Source: Streptomyces griseicoloratus (GTDB lineage: Bacteria; Actinomycetota; Actinomycetes; Streptomycetales; Streptomycetaceae). Taken from it: a stretch of DNA of 36,337 bases. The notes below the pieces were generated by a model. That model was not told where the DNA came from, ran no database searches, and saw only the letters and a list, made by a program, of their open reading frames with translations. Below are positions 17,052-25,015 of this stretch, in pieces (position 1 is the stretch's first letter; each line of letters starts with the position of its first letter). The position numbers and the translations under genes were made by a program. The stretch spans positions 1 through 36,337 of the forward strand of contig NZ_JACVQF010000194.1 in NCBI RefSeq assembly GCF_014534645.1. The letters run 5' to 3'.

Positions 17052-17069
17052 CTCACCTTTCTCTCATCC
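17052..17069 (+). promoter_or_regulatory. 11-bp-spaced direct repeats at the subtilase promoter
   Basis: CTCACCT (17052-17058) and CTCATCC (17063-17069) are exactly 11 bp apart and end two bases before the predicted -35 element. CTCATCC is identical to the first repeat upstream of the ABC exporter. The position directly above -35 suits an activating response regulator. Confidence 0.45.
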
Positions 17070-17071
17070 GA

Positions 17072-17100
17072 TTGAGCAGTTGATCACCCCTCGGCATACT
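17072..17100 (+). promoter_or_regulatory. predicted subtilase promoter
   Basis: TTGAGC (17072-17077) and CATACT (17095-17100) are separated by 17 bases. Transcription would start near 17107, giving a leader of about 80 bases. Confidence 0.5.
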
Positions 17101-17141
17101 GCGAGATCCGGGGGAGCACGCGTGTGCGAGACCACCCCCGG

Positions 17142-17166
17142 CCGGGTGAACGGGGAATTCACCCGG
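17142..17166 (+). promoter_or_regulatory. hairpin in the subtilase mRNA leader
   Basis: Nine-base arms CCGGGTGAA and TTCACCCGG enclose a 7-base loop, ending 11 bases before the GGGGG of the ribosome site. It could protect the mRNA or affect translation. Confidence 0.45.
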
Positions 17167-17186
17167 TACTTCCGCAAGGGGGAAAG

Positions 17187-20100
17187 TTGCGCAGACAAGT
17201 GAAAAGAGCGTGCGCGGCCACGGTCGCCACAGCGGCGGCCGTGGCCCTCGCGGCGGGCATGACCAGCCCGGCCGCGGCGGACGGGCAGCCGGCGGCCGGT
17301 GCCACCCAGGCAGCCACCGGCACGGCCAAGCACCGCATCACGCTGATCACCGGCGACCGGGTCGCCGTCGACGCCAAGGGGCGGGTCGTCGGCCTGGAGC
17401 GGGCCAAGGGACGCGAGCACATACCCGTGCAGATCCGCAGGGCCGGCGGACACACCCTCGTCGTCCCCGCCGACGCCGCCCGTCTGGTCGCCACCGGCAA
17501 GCTGGACCAGCGCCTCTTCGACATCACCGAACTGGGCAGGGCAACCACCCGCAAGGCCCAGAAGAACGGCCTGAAGGTCATCGTCGGCTACCAGGGCACC
17601 GCCAAGGCCACCAAGGCCGACGTCCGTGACGCGGGCACGCTCCGCCGCACCCTGAAGTCGCTCAACGCCGACGCCGTGCAGACCCCGCACGAGGACGCGC
17701 CCGAGCTGTGGGACGCCGTCACCAACGGCGAGAAGACGGCCTCCGGCATCGCGCACGTGTGGCTCGACGGTGTCCGCAAGGCCAGCCTCGACAAGTCCGT
17801 GCCGCAGATCGGCGTCCCCAAGGCGTGGGCGGCCGGCTACGACGGCAAGGGCGTCAAGATCGCCGTCCTGGACACCGGCGTCGACACCACCCACCCCGAC
17901 CTGAAGAACCAGGTCGTCGCGTCCAAGAACTTCTCCGTCTCGCCCGACGCCTCCGACAAGTACGGCCACGGCACGCACGTCGCCTCCATCGCGGCGGGCA
18001 CCGGCACCAAGGGCGGCGGCAAGTTCAAGGGCGTCGCACCGGGCGCCAAGCTGCTCAACGGCAAGGTCCTCAGCGACGACGGCTTCGGCGACGACTCCGG
18101 CATCCTCGCCGGCATGGAGTGGGCGGCCGAGCAGGGCGCCGACATCGTCAACCTCAGCCTCGGCGGCGGCGACACCCCGGAGATCGACCCGCTGGAGGCG
18201 CAGGTCAACAAGCTCTCCGAGCAGAAGGGCATCCTCTTCGCCATCGCCGCCGGCAACGAGGGCGAGTTCGGCGACCGGACCGTCGGCTCCCCGGGCAGCG
18301 CCGCCGCGGCCCTGACCGTCGGCGCGGTCGACGACAACGACAAGCTGGCCGAGTTCTCCAGCACCGGCCCCGGCCTCGACGGCGCCGTCAAGCCCGACGT
18401 CACCGCGCCCGGCGTCGACATCACCGCGGCCTCCGCGAAGGGCAGCATCATCGCCCAGGAGGTCGGCGAGAAGCCCGCCGGCTACGTCACCATCTCCGGC
18501 ACGTCGATGGCCACCCCGCACGTCGCGGGCGCCGCCGCCATCCTCAAGCAGCAGCACCCGGACTGGACCTACGCCGAGCTGAAGGGCGCCCTCACCGGCT
18601 CCACCAAGGGCGGTAAGTACACGCCGTTCCAGCAGGGTTCGGGCCGCATCCAGGTCGACAAGGCCGTCAAGCAGACCGTGATCGCCGACCCGGTGTCGGT
18701 GAGCTTCGGCGTGCAGCAGTGGCCGCACACCGACGACAAGCCGGTCACCAAGCAGCTGACGTACCGCAACCTCGGCACCAAGGACGTCACGCTCACCCTC
18801 GCAGCGACCGCCACCGACCCCAAGGGCAAGGCGGCCCCGGCCGGCTTCTTCAAGCTGGGCGCCACCACGGTCACCGTCCCGGCGGGCGGCAAGGCGACCG
18901 TGCCCCTGACCGTGAACACCAAGCTGGGCGGCACGCTGGACGGCGCCTACTCGGCGTACGTCACGGCGACCGGCGGCGGTCAGTCCGTGCGTACGGCCGC
19001 CGCCGTGGAGCGCGAGGTCGAGTCGTACGACGTCACGCTGAAGGTCATCGGCCGCGACGGCAAGCCCGCCACGAACTACGCGACCGATCTGACCGGCATC
19101 TCGGGCCTCGGCAAGGAGCAGTGGCTCTCGCCGTACGACCCCGACGGCAACGTCACCGTCCGCGTGCCCAAGGGCGGTTACGTCCTCAACTCCTCGATCT
19201 ACGTGGGGAAGGACCCGGAGAAGTACGAGGGCGCCGACTGGATCGCCCAGCCCCGGCTGAACGTCACCAAGAACACCACCGTCACCCTGGACGCGCGCAC
19301 CGCCAAGCCCGTCAACATCACGGTGCCGGACAAGGCCGCCAAGCCGGAGTTCGCCTCCGCGGACTTCACCGTCGAGGCCGGTGACTCCAGCTACGGCTTC
19401 GGCTGGTGGCTGGACTCGTACGACAACTTCCGCACCCGGCACCTCGGCCCGCAGATCACCGACGGCTCGCTGAGCCAGCAGTGGGACGGGCACTGGTCCA
19501 AGGGCGCCAAGGAGCAGTACGACACCGTCGCCGGCGGCAAGGTCAAGCAGCTCGCCACCGGCTACACCCGCCACTACAAGGCGGGCGAACTGGCCACGCT
19601 CAAGGCCGGACTCGGCGCCTCCGCGAGCGGCAAGAAGGGCGCTGTCTCCGCCGTGGGCTGGCTGCCCGGCAGCAGCGGCGGCTCCTCGATCGGCATCCAG
19701 CAGACCCTGCCCGGCACGCGCACCCTGCACCTGTCCACCTCGGGCGGGGTGAACTGGGACATCGGGTTCGAGCAGTACGGCGGAGTCGACGCCGAGGGCT
19801 TCCCGGTCGTCGAGGCGGCCTACACGCAGGGCGCGTCGCAGCGGTACCAGGCGGGCAAGAGCTACTCGACGACCTTCAACACGGCCGTCTTCGGCCCGCG
19901 TCTCACCTCGGACTTCGGCCTCTTCCGCGACGGCAACGCCATCAGCGGCGTCGTCCCGCTGTTCGCCGACGGCAAGGGCCACGCGGGCTCCTCGCTCTTC
20001 ACCTCGTCCGTCACGACCCTCTACCGCAACGGCACCAAGGTCGGCTCGAACGACGACCCGCTGTTCGGTGAGAAGGAGTTCACGGTCCCGTCCGGCGACG

Positions 20101-20516
20101 CCCAGTACCGGCTGACCACGTCGGTCAAGCGCTCCGTCAAGGTCGCGGCGGCCTCCACCCGGATCGACGCGAGCTGGACCTTCCGCTCCAAGAAGACCGC
20201 CGACCTGACCAAGCTGCCCGCCTCCACGGCCCGCTTCCTCGCGGCCACGGGCCAGGACAGCAGGGTCGCCGCCGGCAAGACGGCCACCGTCCCGGTCACC
20301 GTCGAGGGCGCGGCCGCGGGCAAGAACCTGAAGTCGCTGTCGGTGTACGTGTCGTACGACTACGGCAAGACCTGGAAGAAGGTCACCGTCAAGAACGGCA
20401 AGATCACCGTGAAGAACCCGGCGAAGGGGAAGGGCATCTCCTTCCACGCCAAGATCGACGACAAGAAGGGCAACAAGTCGACGATCTCGATCTACAACGC
20501 GTACTACGGCAAGTAG
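17187..20516 (+). CDS. secreted subtilisin-like serine protease (S8) with large C-terminal region
   Basis: A 1109-residue exported protease. A basic signal peptide (RRQVKRA, then a hydrophobic run ending near Ala31) is followed by a propeptide of about 165 residues. The S8 domain has its complete triad: Asp229 in VLDTGVDTTHPDL, His261 in YGHGTHVAS and Ser440 in SGTSMATPHVAGA, with oxyanion Asn357 in AAGNEG. Residues after about 500 form several beta-rich domains of Ig/Fn3 type, ending in a Lys-rich domain (SVYVSYDYGKTWKKVTVKNG). The start chosen is TTG at 17187, four bases after GGGGG; GTG at 17199 and an upstream GTG at 17124 are less likely. The leader holds a hairpin, and the promoter has repeats shared with the ABC exporter. 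Confidence 0.93.
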   Translation: MRRQVKRACAATVATAAAVALAAGMTSPAAADGQPAAGATQAATGTAKHRITLITGDRVAVDAKGRVVGLERAKGREHIPVQIRRAGGHTLVVPADAARLVATGKLDQRLFDITELGRATTRKAQKNGLKVIVGYQGTAKATKADVRDAGTLRRTLKSLNADAVQTPHEDAPELWDAVTNGEKTASGIAHVWLDGVRKASLDKSVPQIGVPKAWAAGYDGKGVKIAVLDTGVDTTHPDLKNQVVASKNFSVSPDASDKYGHGTHVASIAAGTGTKGGGKFKGVAPGAKLLNGKVLSDDGFGDDSGILAGMEWAAEQGADIVNLSLGGGDTPEIDPLEAQVNKLSEQKGILFAIAAGNEGEFGDRTVGSPGSAAAALTVGAVDDNDKLAEFSSTGPGLDGAVKPDVTAPGVDITAASAKGSIIAQEVGEKPAGYVTISGTSMATPHVAGAAAILKQQHPDWTYAELKGALTGSTKGGKYTPFQQGSGRIQVDKAVKQTVIADPVSVSFGVQQWPHTDDKPVTKQLTYRNLGTKDVTLTLAATATDPKGKAAPAGFFKLGATTVTVPAGGKATVPLTVNTKLGGTLDGAYSAYVTATGGGQSVRTAAAVEREVESYDVTLKVIGRDGKPATNYATDLTGISGLGKEQWLSPYDPDGNVTVRVPKGGYVLNSSIYVGKDPEKYEGADWIAQPRLNVTKNTTVTLDARTAKPVNITVPDKAAKPEFASADFTVEAGDSSYGFGWWLDSYDNFRTRHLGPQITDGSLSQQWDGHWSKGAKEQYDTVAGGKVKQLATGYTRHYKAGELATLKAGLGASASGKKGAVSAVGWLPGSSGGSSIGIQQTLPGTRTLHLSTSGGVNWDIGFEQYGGVDAEGFPVVEAAYTQGASQRYQAGKSYSTTFNTAVFGPRLTSDFGLFRDGNAISGVVPLFADGKGHAGSSLFTSSVTTLYRNGTKVGSNDDPLFGEKEFTVPSGDAQYRLTTSVKRSVKVAAASTRIDASWTFRSKKTADLTKLPASTARFLAATGQDSRVAAGKTATVPVTVEGAAAGKNLKSLSVYVSYDYGKTWKKVTVKNGKITVKNPAKGKGISFHAKIDDKKGNKSTISIYNAYYGK

Positions 20517-20530
20517 GCCGCACGAGCGAA

Positions 20531-20563
20531 GGGCCCGCCGGAGCATCGGCCTCCGGCGGGCCC
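20531..20563. terminator. bidirectional terminator after the subtilase
   Basis: A perfect 13-bp stem (GGGCCCGCCGGAG and complement) with a 7-base loop, between the convergent subtilase and SgcJ-like genes. Confidence 0.8.
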
Positions 20564-20572
20564 CTCGCGTTC

Positions 20573-20965
20573 TCAGCCCGCCTTGACCTCGGTGTTCTGG
20601 CAGGCGTGCAGCAGCCAGGTTCCGTCGTCCTGCCTCGTCATGACGTAGAGCGGGGCGCCCTCCGTGTCCCCGTCCGGCGAGTGGTAGACCTGCCGGACCT
20701 TGACGGCCGCGACGTCGGGGCGCAGGAACTGCGTGTGCACGGCCTCGTAGGTGACCTCGCCGTCCCAGGTCGCCCCCGGCAGCACGGCCCGGGTGAACTC
20801 GGCGATCGCGTCGAGGCCGATGAGGACCTTGCCGTGGGCGGTCGTCCACAGGGCGTCGGGGTGGAAGAGCGTGAGGAATCCCTCGGCGTCCTTGGCGCGC
20901 TGGGTGCGCTCGACGGCGGCGACGACGTCCTCGATGGCCTTGATGTCTGCGGCTGTGGTGTCCAT
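20573..20965 (-). CDS. SgcJ/EcaC-type NTF2-fold (SnoaL-like) protein
   Basis: A 130-residue small alpha+beta barrel protein. An N-terminal helix (AIEDVVAAVERTQRAKDAEGFLTLF) leads to HPDALWTTAHGKVLIGLDAI and a beta-rich half ending in GTWLLHACQNTEVK, the usual pattern of the SgcJ/EcaC or DUF4440 group. Members range from polyketide-tailoring enzymes to proteins of unknown role, so the substrate is open. The gene lies 34 bp downstream of the TetR gene on the same strand and is probably co-transcribed with it. No biosynthetic cluster surrounds it. Confidence 0.82.
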   Translation of the reverse strand: MDTTAADIKAIEDVVAAVERTQRAKDAEGFLTLFHPDALWTTAHGKVLIGLDAIAEFTRAVLPGATWDGEVTYEAVHTQFLRPDVAAVKVRQVYHSPDGDTEGAPLYVMTRQDDGTWLLHACQNTEVKAG

Positions 20966-20999
20966 GCGGATCAGCCTGCGTCCTCAAGCATGGTCGAGG

Positions 21000-21695
21000 T
21001 CAAGGGCGGGCTTCGGTGGCGTCGCCGCCGGGCCGCGGGGCCAGCAGCCGCAGCCCGCCCGTCAGTTCGCGCAGGCACCGCACCACGAGCTCCGCCGGAG
21101 AGCCGGGCCCGGTGGTCTCCGCGTCCGTCGCCGCCCACGCCTCCAGCGCCACCCGGATCGCGTCGGTCGCCGCGGCGGCCACCAGCCGGGCCTCCAGCGG
21201 ATCGGCGTCCGGCCCCGCCAGGCGGGTCACCACGGGCAGCAGCCGCTCCTCGGACTCCTGGTTCACCCGGTACCAGACCGCCCTCAGCGCCGGGTCGTCC
21301 TGGGCCGCCCGCAGCAGCCCCCGGGTCCAGCGCAGCCCCTCCTGCGCCACATCGCCCGGCGTCGACAGCGACGCGACCGCCGCCGCCTCCAGGGCCTCGG
21401 CCAGGCCGGCCCCGGGCCCCGTCTCGGCGAGCAGCGCGCGCCAGCGGTCGCCGCCGGTCGACAGCAGCGGCCCGACGGCGTCCTGCTTGCTGCGGAAGTA
21501 CCGGTAGAAGGTGCGCAGCGCGACCCCGGCGCGGTCCGCGATCTCCTCGGCGGTCGTGCCGTCGGGCCCCCTCTCGGTGAACAGCTCGGCCGCGGCCCGG
21601 GCGATGTCGAGCTGCGTGGCGGCCTTGCGGCGCTCGGTCAAGGAGGTCGTGGCGGAGCGGGACGTCCGGGGCTGGTTCGTCCTGGGCTGGTTCAT
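21000..21695 (-). CDS. TetR-family transcriptional regulator
   Basis: A 231-residue repressor-type protein. The N-terminal HTH lies at about residues 25-72 and ends in the family signature GVALRTFYRYFRSKQDAV; a helical ligand-binding domain follows. The extreme N-terminus repeats NQPRT twice (MNQPRTNQPRT), probably a disordered DNA-contacting arm. It is divergent from the SDR gene, and a 6-5-6 inverted repeat lies in the shared intergenic region, so it most likely represses the SDR gene and itself. The inducer is unknown. The SgcJ-like gene follows on the same strand. Confidence 0.92.
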   Translation of the reverse strand: MNQPRTNQPRTSRSATTSLTERRKAATQLDIARAAAELFTERGPDGTTAEEIADRAGVALRTFYRYFRSKQDAVGPLLSTGGDRWRALLAETGPGAGLAEALEAAAVASLSTPGDVAQEGLRWTRGLLRAAQDDPALRAVWYRVNQESEERLLPVVTRLAGPDADPLEARLVAAAATDAIRVALEAWAATDAETTGPGSPAELVVRCLRELTGGLRLLAPRPGGDATEARP

Positions 21696-21742
21696 GCGGA
21701 AAGCGTACGTGCAGCAGCGTCAGGCGGGCACGGGATGCCGTT

Positions 21743-21759
21743 GTGGCAAAACGTGCCAC
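21743..21759. promoter_or_regulatory. probable TetR operator
   Basis: GTGGCA and TGCCAC flank AAACG. The site overlaps the likely SDR promoter (TGGCAA-N17-TACGGT, 21744-21772) and lies 48 bp from the TetR start. Confidence 0.6.
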
Positions 21760-21824
21760 TATGGCGTACGGTGGACACCGCGCGGCCTCCGGCCGCCGCA
21801 CGACGCACACCCCAGGGAGACGAC

Positions 21825-22610
21825 ATGAACCGCTACGAAGGACGCCGGGCACTGGTCACCGGCGGCGGCTCGGGCATCGGCCAGGCCACCGTGCTGCGCA
21901 TCCTGGCGGAGGGCGGCCGGGTGGTCGCCGCCGACGTGAGCGAAGCCGGACTGAAGGACACGTGGGCCCGGGCGGGCGCCGACGCCGAACGCCTGACCAC
22001 GCTCGTCGTGGACATCTCCGACGAGGCGTCCGTCCGCGCGGCCGTCGCCTCCGCCCGCGCGTCCCTCGGCGGCCTGGACGTCCTGGTCAACGCGGCCGGC
22101 ATCCTGCGCTCCTCGCACACCCACGAGACGTCCCTCGCGGACTTCACCAAGGTGATCGCGGTCAACCTGACCGGCACCTTCCTGATGATCCGCGAGGCGA
22201 TACCGGCACTGCTGGAGGGCAACGCCCCTGCCGTGGTCAACTTCAGCTCCACGTCCGCGATGTTCGCCCACCCCTACATGGCGGCCTACGCGGCCAGCAA
22301 GGGCGGCATCCAGTCCATGACGCACGCCCTGGCCGCCGAGTACAGCAAGCAGGGCATCCGGTTCACCGCCGTGCAGCCCGGCTCGATCTCCTCCGGCATG
22401 ACCGACGGCTCCGGGCAGAGCAAGCAGAGCCAGGGCCCCGGCCTGCCCGAGGACACCGACTGGAGCCTGTTCGCCAAGCTGTCGCCCGCGCTCGGGGAGG
22501 GCTTCGCCGGACCCGAGGCCGTGGCGGGCGTGGTCGCCATGCTCGCCTCGGAGGACGGCAAGTTCATCACCGGCACCGAGATCCGCATCGACGGCGGCAC
22601 CCACTTCTGA
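21825..22610 (+). CDS. short-chain dehydrogenase/reductase
   Basis: A 261-residue classical SDR. The nucleotide-binding motif TGGGSGIG is at about residues 12-19, followed by DVSEA at the end of beta-2, where an acidic residue suggests NAD(H) preference. NAAG is at about 88-91, and the catalytic Ser (NFSSTSA) and YAASK follow. The end, ITGTEIRIDGGTHF, is typical of FabG-like SDRs. The start at 21825 has AGGGAG seven bases upstream. It is controlled in all likelihood by the divergent TetR gene. The substrate cannot be deduced from sequence. Confidence 0.92.
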   Translation: MNRYEGRRALVTGGGSGIGQATVLRILAEGGRVVAADVSEAGLKDTWARAGADAERLTTLVVDISDEASVRAAVASARASLGGLDVLVNAAGILRSSHTHETSLADFTKVIAVNLTGTFLMIREAIPALLEGNAPAVVNFSSTSAMFAHPYMAAYAASKGGIQSMTHALAAEYSKQGIRFTAVQPGSISSGMTDGSGQSKQSQGPGLPEDTDWSLFAKLSPALGEGFAGPEAVAGVVAMLASEDGKFITGTEIRIDGGTHF

Positions 22611-22873
22611 ACCCCGCGACGGGCCCCTGCGCGGCGGGTCCCGGCTCCGTGGGTCTCTGCGCCGTGGGTCCCTGGGCCGGCCGCAGGGTCCGGGCTCGGC
22701 GGGTCTCTGCGCGGCGGGTCCCCTGCGCCGCGGTCCCCGGGGTCGCGGCTCCTTGCGCCGCGGGTTCCGGGTTCGCGGGTCTCTGCGCGGCGGGTCCCCT
22801 GCGCCGCGGCCCCCGGCTTAGCGGGTCTCTGCGCCGAGGGCCCTGCGCTGCGGCCCCCGGCTTCGCGGCCCCC
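22611..22873. repeat. GC-rich degenerate repeat region between convergent genes
   Basis: This 263-bp gap is built from variants of GGGTCTCTGCGC and GGCGGGTCCC. A 34-bp block at 22700-22733 recurs exactly at 22776-22809, and a partial copy begins near 22822. The complementary arms can form many alternative hairpins. Frames that run through it encode only Arg/Pro/Ala-rich repeats and have no ribosome site. Confidence 0.75.
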
Positions 22874-23653
22874 CTATGCCGCCCCCGCCCGCTCCGCCAG
22901 GAACTCCTCCCATGTCCGCTTCCCCGTCTCGGCACCCTCCAGGGTCAGGTTCGCGCCGGCCCGGTAGGCGCGTCCCGCCTTGCCGGGGATGCGCACCGGC
23001 AGGGCCGGGCGGCGGCGCCGGCCGTGGAGTTCGAGGTACGGCGCGACGAGCTCCCGGATGCCGTACAGCTTCGGACCCGTCATGTCCGGGACCAGCCCCG
23101 ACGGCCGGGACAGCGCCAGCTCCACCAGTCGGGCGGCGACCTCCCGGGAGTCGACCGGCTGGAGGCGCAGGCCGCCCGGAACCGGCAGCACCGGGAGCCG
23201 GGTCATCTTCTCGGCCATGGTCAGCGCCAGCTCGTGGAACTGGGCCGCCCGCAGGGTCGTCCACGGGATGCCGGAGTCGGCGACCGCCCGCTCCGACTCC
23301 AGCTTCGTCCGCAGCCAGGCCAGCGGGACGCGGTCCGCGCCGACCACCGAGATGTAGAGCAGGTGCCGCACGTCCGCGCGCGTGGCGGCGCCCACCAGGG
23401 CGCGGGTCGCCACGTCGTCGCCCTTGGGCCCGCCCGCCAGGTGCAGCACGGTGTGCGCGCCCTCGACGGCGGCCTCGACGCCCTCACCGCGCAGCAGGTC
23501 ACCGGTGACGTACTCGACGCCGTCGGCGGCGGGGCGGGCCCGCCGGGTGAGGATCCGCACCTCGTGGCCGGCCGCCCGCAGCAGCGGGACGACGTGGCCG
23601 CCCAGGGTGCCCGTGCCGCCGGTGACCAGGATCGGGGCGGAGGTTGAGGTCAT
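22874..23653 (-). CDS. NmrA-like NAD(P)-binding protein (atypical SDR)
   Basis: A 259-residue atypical short-chain dehydrogenase-fold protein. The N-terminal nucleotide-binding motif is VTGGTGTLGGHV, and a basic pair (RILTRRAR) at the end of beta-2 suggests NADP(H). LLYISVVGAD and LRTKLESERAV follow in the place of the catalytic segment, but the usual YxxxK tyrosine is absent (WLRTK). It resembles NmrA and SDR_a5 proteins, some of which sense redox state or reduce quinones. ATG at 23653 has GGAG upstream. The gene reads away from two strong hairpins that terminate the alcohol dehydrogenase transcript. Confidence 0.88.
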   Translation of the reverse strand: MTSTSAPILVTGGTGTLGGHVVPLLRAAGHEVRILTRRARPAADGVEYVTGDLLRGEGVEAAVEGAHTVLHLAGGPKGDDVATRALVGAATRADVRHLLYISVVGADRVPLAWLRTKLESERAVADSGIPWTTLRAAQFHELALTMAEKMTRLPVLPVPGGLRLQPVDSREVAARLVELALSRPSGLVPDMTGPKLYGIRELVAPYLELHGRRRRPALPVRIPGKAGRAYRAGANLTLEGAETGKRTWEEFLAERAGAA

Positions 23654-23674
23654 GACTGCTCCCGGAGGTCTTGG

Positions 23675-23713
23675 CGCCCGGGCGGGCAGGTGTCCGACCT
23701 GCCCGCCCGGGCG
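23675..23713 (-). terminator. very strong terminator of the alcohol dehydrogenase gene
   Basis: A perfect 17-bp stem with a 5-base loop (GTCCG), about 100 bp downstream of the dehydrogenase stop and just upstream of the NmrA-like start. Confidence 0.75.
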
Positions 23714-23714
23714 T

Positions 23715-23736
23715 CCGCCGTGTGTTTCTACGGCGG
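23715..23736 (-). terminator. second hairpin of a tandem terminator
   Basis: CCGCCGT and ACGGCGG form a 7-bp stem around an 8-base loop, directly next to the 17-bp hairpin and met first by the dehydrogenase transcript. Confidence 0.5.
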
Positions 23737-23815
23737 TATGACCCGGGGCGCCTCGGCCGTGTGACAGGAACGGGGAGAAAATTTCCCGGCCCGGGCCGGA
23801 GAACCCCCGCCCCGG

Positions 23816-24859
23816 TCAGATCGTCGCCGTGTCGATCACGAAGCGGTACCGGACGTCGCTGGCCAGGACCCGCTCGTACGCCTCGTTGACCTCGGCCGCG
23901 GCGATCAGCTCGATCTCGGCGCCGATGCCGTGCCCGGCGCAGAAGTCCAGCATCTCCTGGGTCTCGGCGATGCCGCCGATCATCGAGCCGGCGAGCGTCT
24001 TGTTGCCGCCGATCAGCGAGAACAGGTTGAGCGAGACCGGCTCCTCGGGGGCGCCGACGTTCACCAGGGCGCCGCCGGTCTTCAGCAGGCCCAGGTACGC
24101 GCCGAAGTCGAGCGGGGCCGACACCGTGGAGAGGATCAGGTCGAAGGTGCCCGCCAGCTCCTCGAAGGTCTTCGGGTCGCTGGTGGCGTAGTAGTGGTCC
24201 GCGCCCAGCTTCAGCCCGTCCTCCTTCTTGCGCAGGGACTGCGACAGGACCGTCACCTCGGCGCCGAGCGCGTGCGCGATCTTGACGCCCATGTGGCCGA
24301 GGCCGCCCAGACCGATGACGGCGACCTTCTTGCCCGGCCCGGCGCCCCAGTGCTTGAGCGGCGAGTAGGTGGTGATGCCCGCGCACAGCAGCGGCGCGGC
24401 GACGTCCAGGGACAGGCCGTCGGGGATGCGGACGACGTACTTCTCGTCGACGACGATCTTCTGGGAGTACCCGCCGTAGGTGGGCTCGCCGTCCTTGCCG
24501 ACGGCGTTGTACGTGCCGACCATGCCGGAGCCGGTGCAGAACTGCTCCCGGCCGGCCCTGCAGTTCTCGCAGTCGCCGCAGGAGTCGACCATGCAGCCGA
24601 CGCCCACCCGGTCGCCGACGGCGAACCTGGTGACGCCGGGGCCGACCTCGGAGACGATGCCCGCGATCTCGTGACCGGGGACCATCGGGAAGATGGCCTC
24701 GCCCCAGCCCTCGCGGGCCTGGTGGATGTCGGAGTGGCAGATGCCGGCGAACTTGATGTCGATCAGGACGTCGAACTCGCCCACGGCTCGCCGCTCGATG
24801 GTGGTGCGCTCCAGCGGAGCCTTGGCGGCGGGTGCGGCGTACGCGGCGACAGTGGTCAT
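23816..24859 (-). CDS. zinc-dependent NAD(P) alcohol dehydrogenase (CAD/YahK type)
   Basis: A 347-residue medium-chain dehydrogenase that should interconvert aldehydes and alcohols with NADP(H). Catalytic zinc ligands are Cys41 (GICHSD), His63 and Glu64 (GHE). Structural zinc cysteines are at 94, 97, 100 and 108 (CGDCENC...C). The Rossmann motif [13 protein letters not shown] is at about 177-189. The overall pattern matches the cinnamyl-alcohol dehydrogenase group. ATG at 24859 is chosen; a much longer frame to 25720 crosses the divergent regulator. It is divergent from an XRE regulator, and such pairs are common in Streptomyces. Confidence 0.92.
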   Translation of the reverse strand: MTTVAAYAAPAAKAPLERTTIERRAVGEFDVLIDIKFAGICHSDIHQAREGWGEAIFPMVPGHEIAGIVSEVGPGVTRFAVGDRVGVGCMVDSCGDCENCRAGREQFCTGSGMVGTYNAVGKDGEPTYGGYSQKIVVDEKYVVRIPDGLSLDVAAPLLCAGITTYSPLKHWGAGPGKKVAVIGLGGLGHMGVKIAHALGAEVTVLSQSLRKKEDGLKLGADHYYATSDPKTFEELAGTFDLILSTVSAPLDFGAYLGLLKTGGALVNVGAPEEPVSLNLFSLIGGNKTLAGSMIGGIAETQEMLDFCAGHGIGAEIELIAAAEVNEAYERVLASDVRYRFVIDTATI

Positions 24860-24903
24860 TCCGGGTTCTCCGGGATTCTCTAGCAGGATCTGTGGTGCGC
24901 CTC

Positions 24904-24926
24904 CAGCCTGCCTTCGCGGCAGGCTG
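24904..24926. promoter_or_regulatory. hairpin/inverted repeat upstream of the alcohol dehydrogenase
   Basis: CAGCCTGCC and GGCAGGCTG surround TTCGC, 45-67 bp before the dehydrogenase start. It may be an operator or a leader hairpin. Confidence 0.4.
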
Positions 24927-24987
24927 CCACCCAGACCACCGTTCTGCCTACGTCCAGCGTGCGTACCACTGGCAGGGACAGGCTCCC

Positions 24988-24999
24988 GGTCGTACGACC
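24988..24999. promoter_or_regulatory. 12-bp palindrome in the XRE promoter spacer
   Basis: GGTCGTACGACC is a perfect palindrome ending three bases before AATAAT (25003-25008), a close match to the -10 consensus. It therefore lies where a repressor would block the XRE promoter. Confidence 0.5.
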
Positions 25000-25015
25000 A
25001 GGAATAATTGAGGTC

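Noticed and set aside
17064-20987. A 1307-codon open frame on the minus strand opposite the subtilase
   Set aside because: It mirrors the GC-biased third positions of the subtilase gene, is Val/Gly/Arg/Asp-rich low complexity, and has no ribosome site. The plus strand has a complete catalytic triad and signal peptide.
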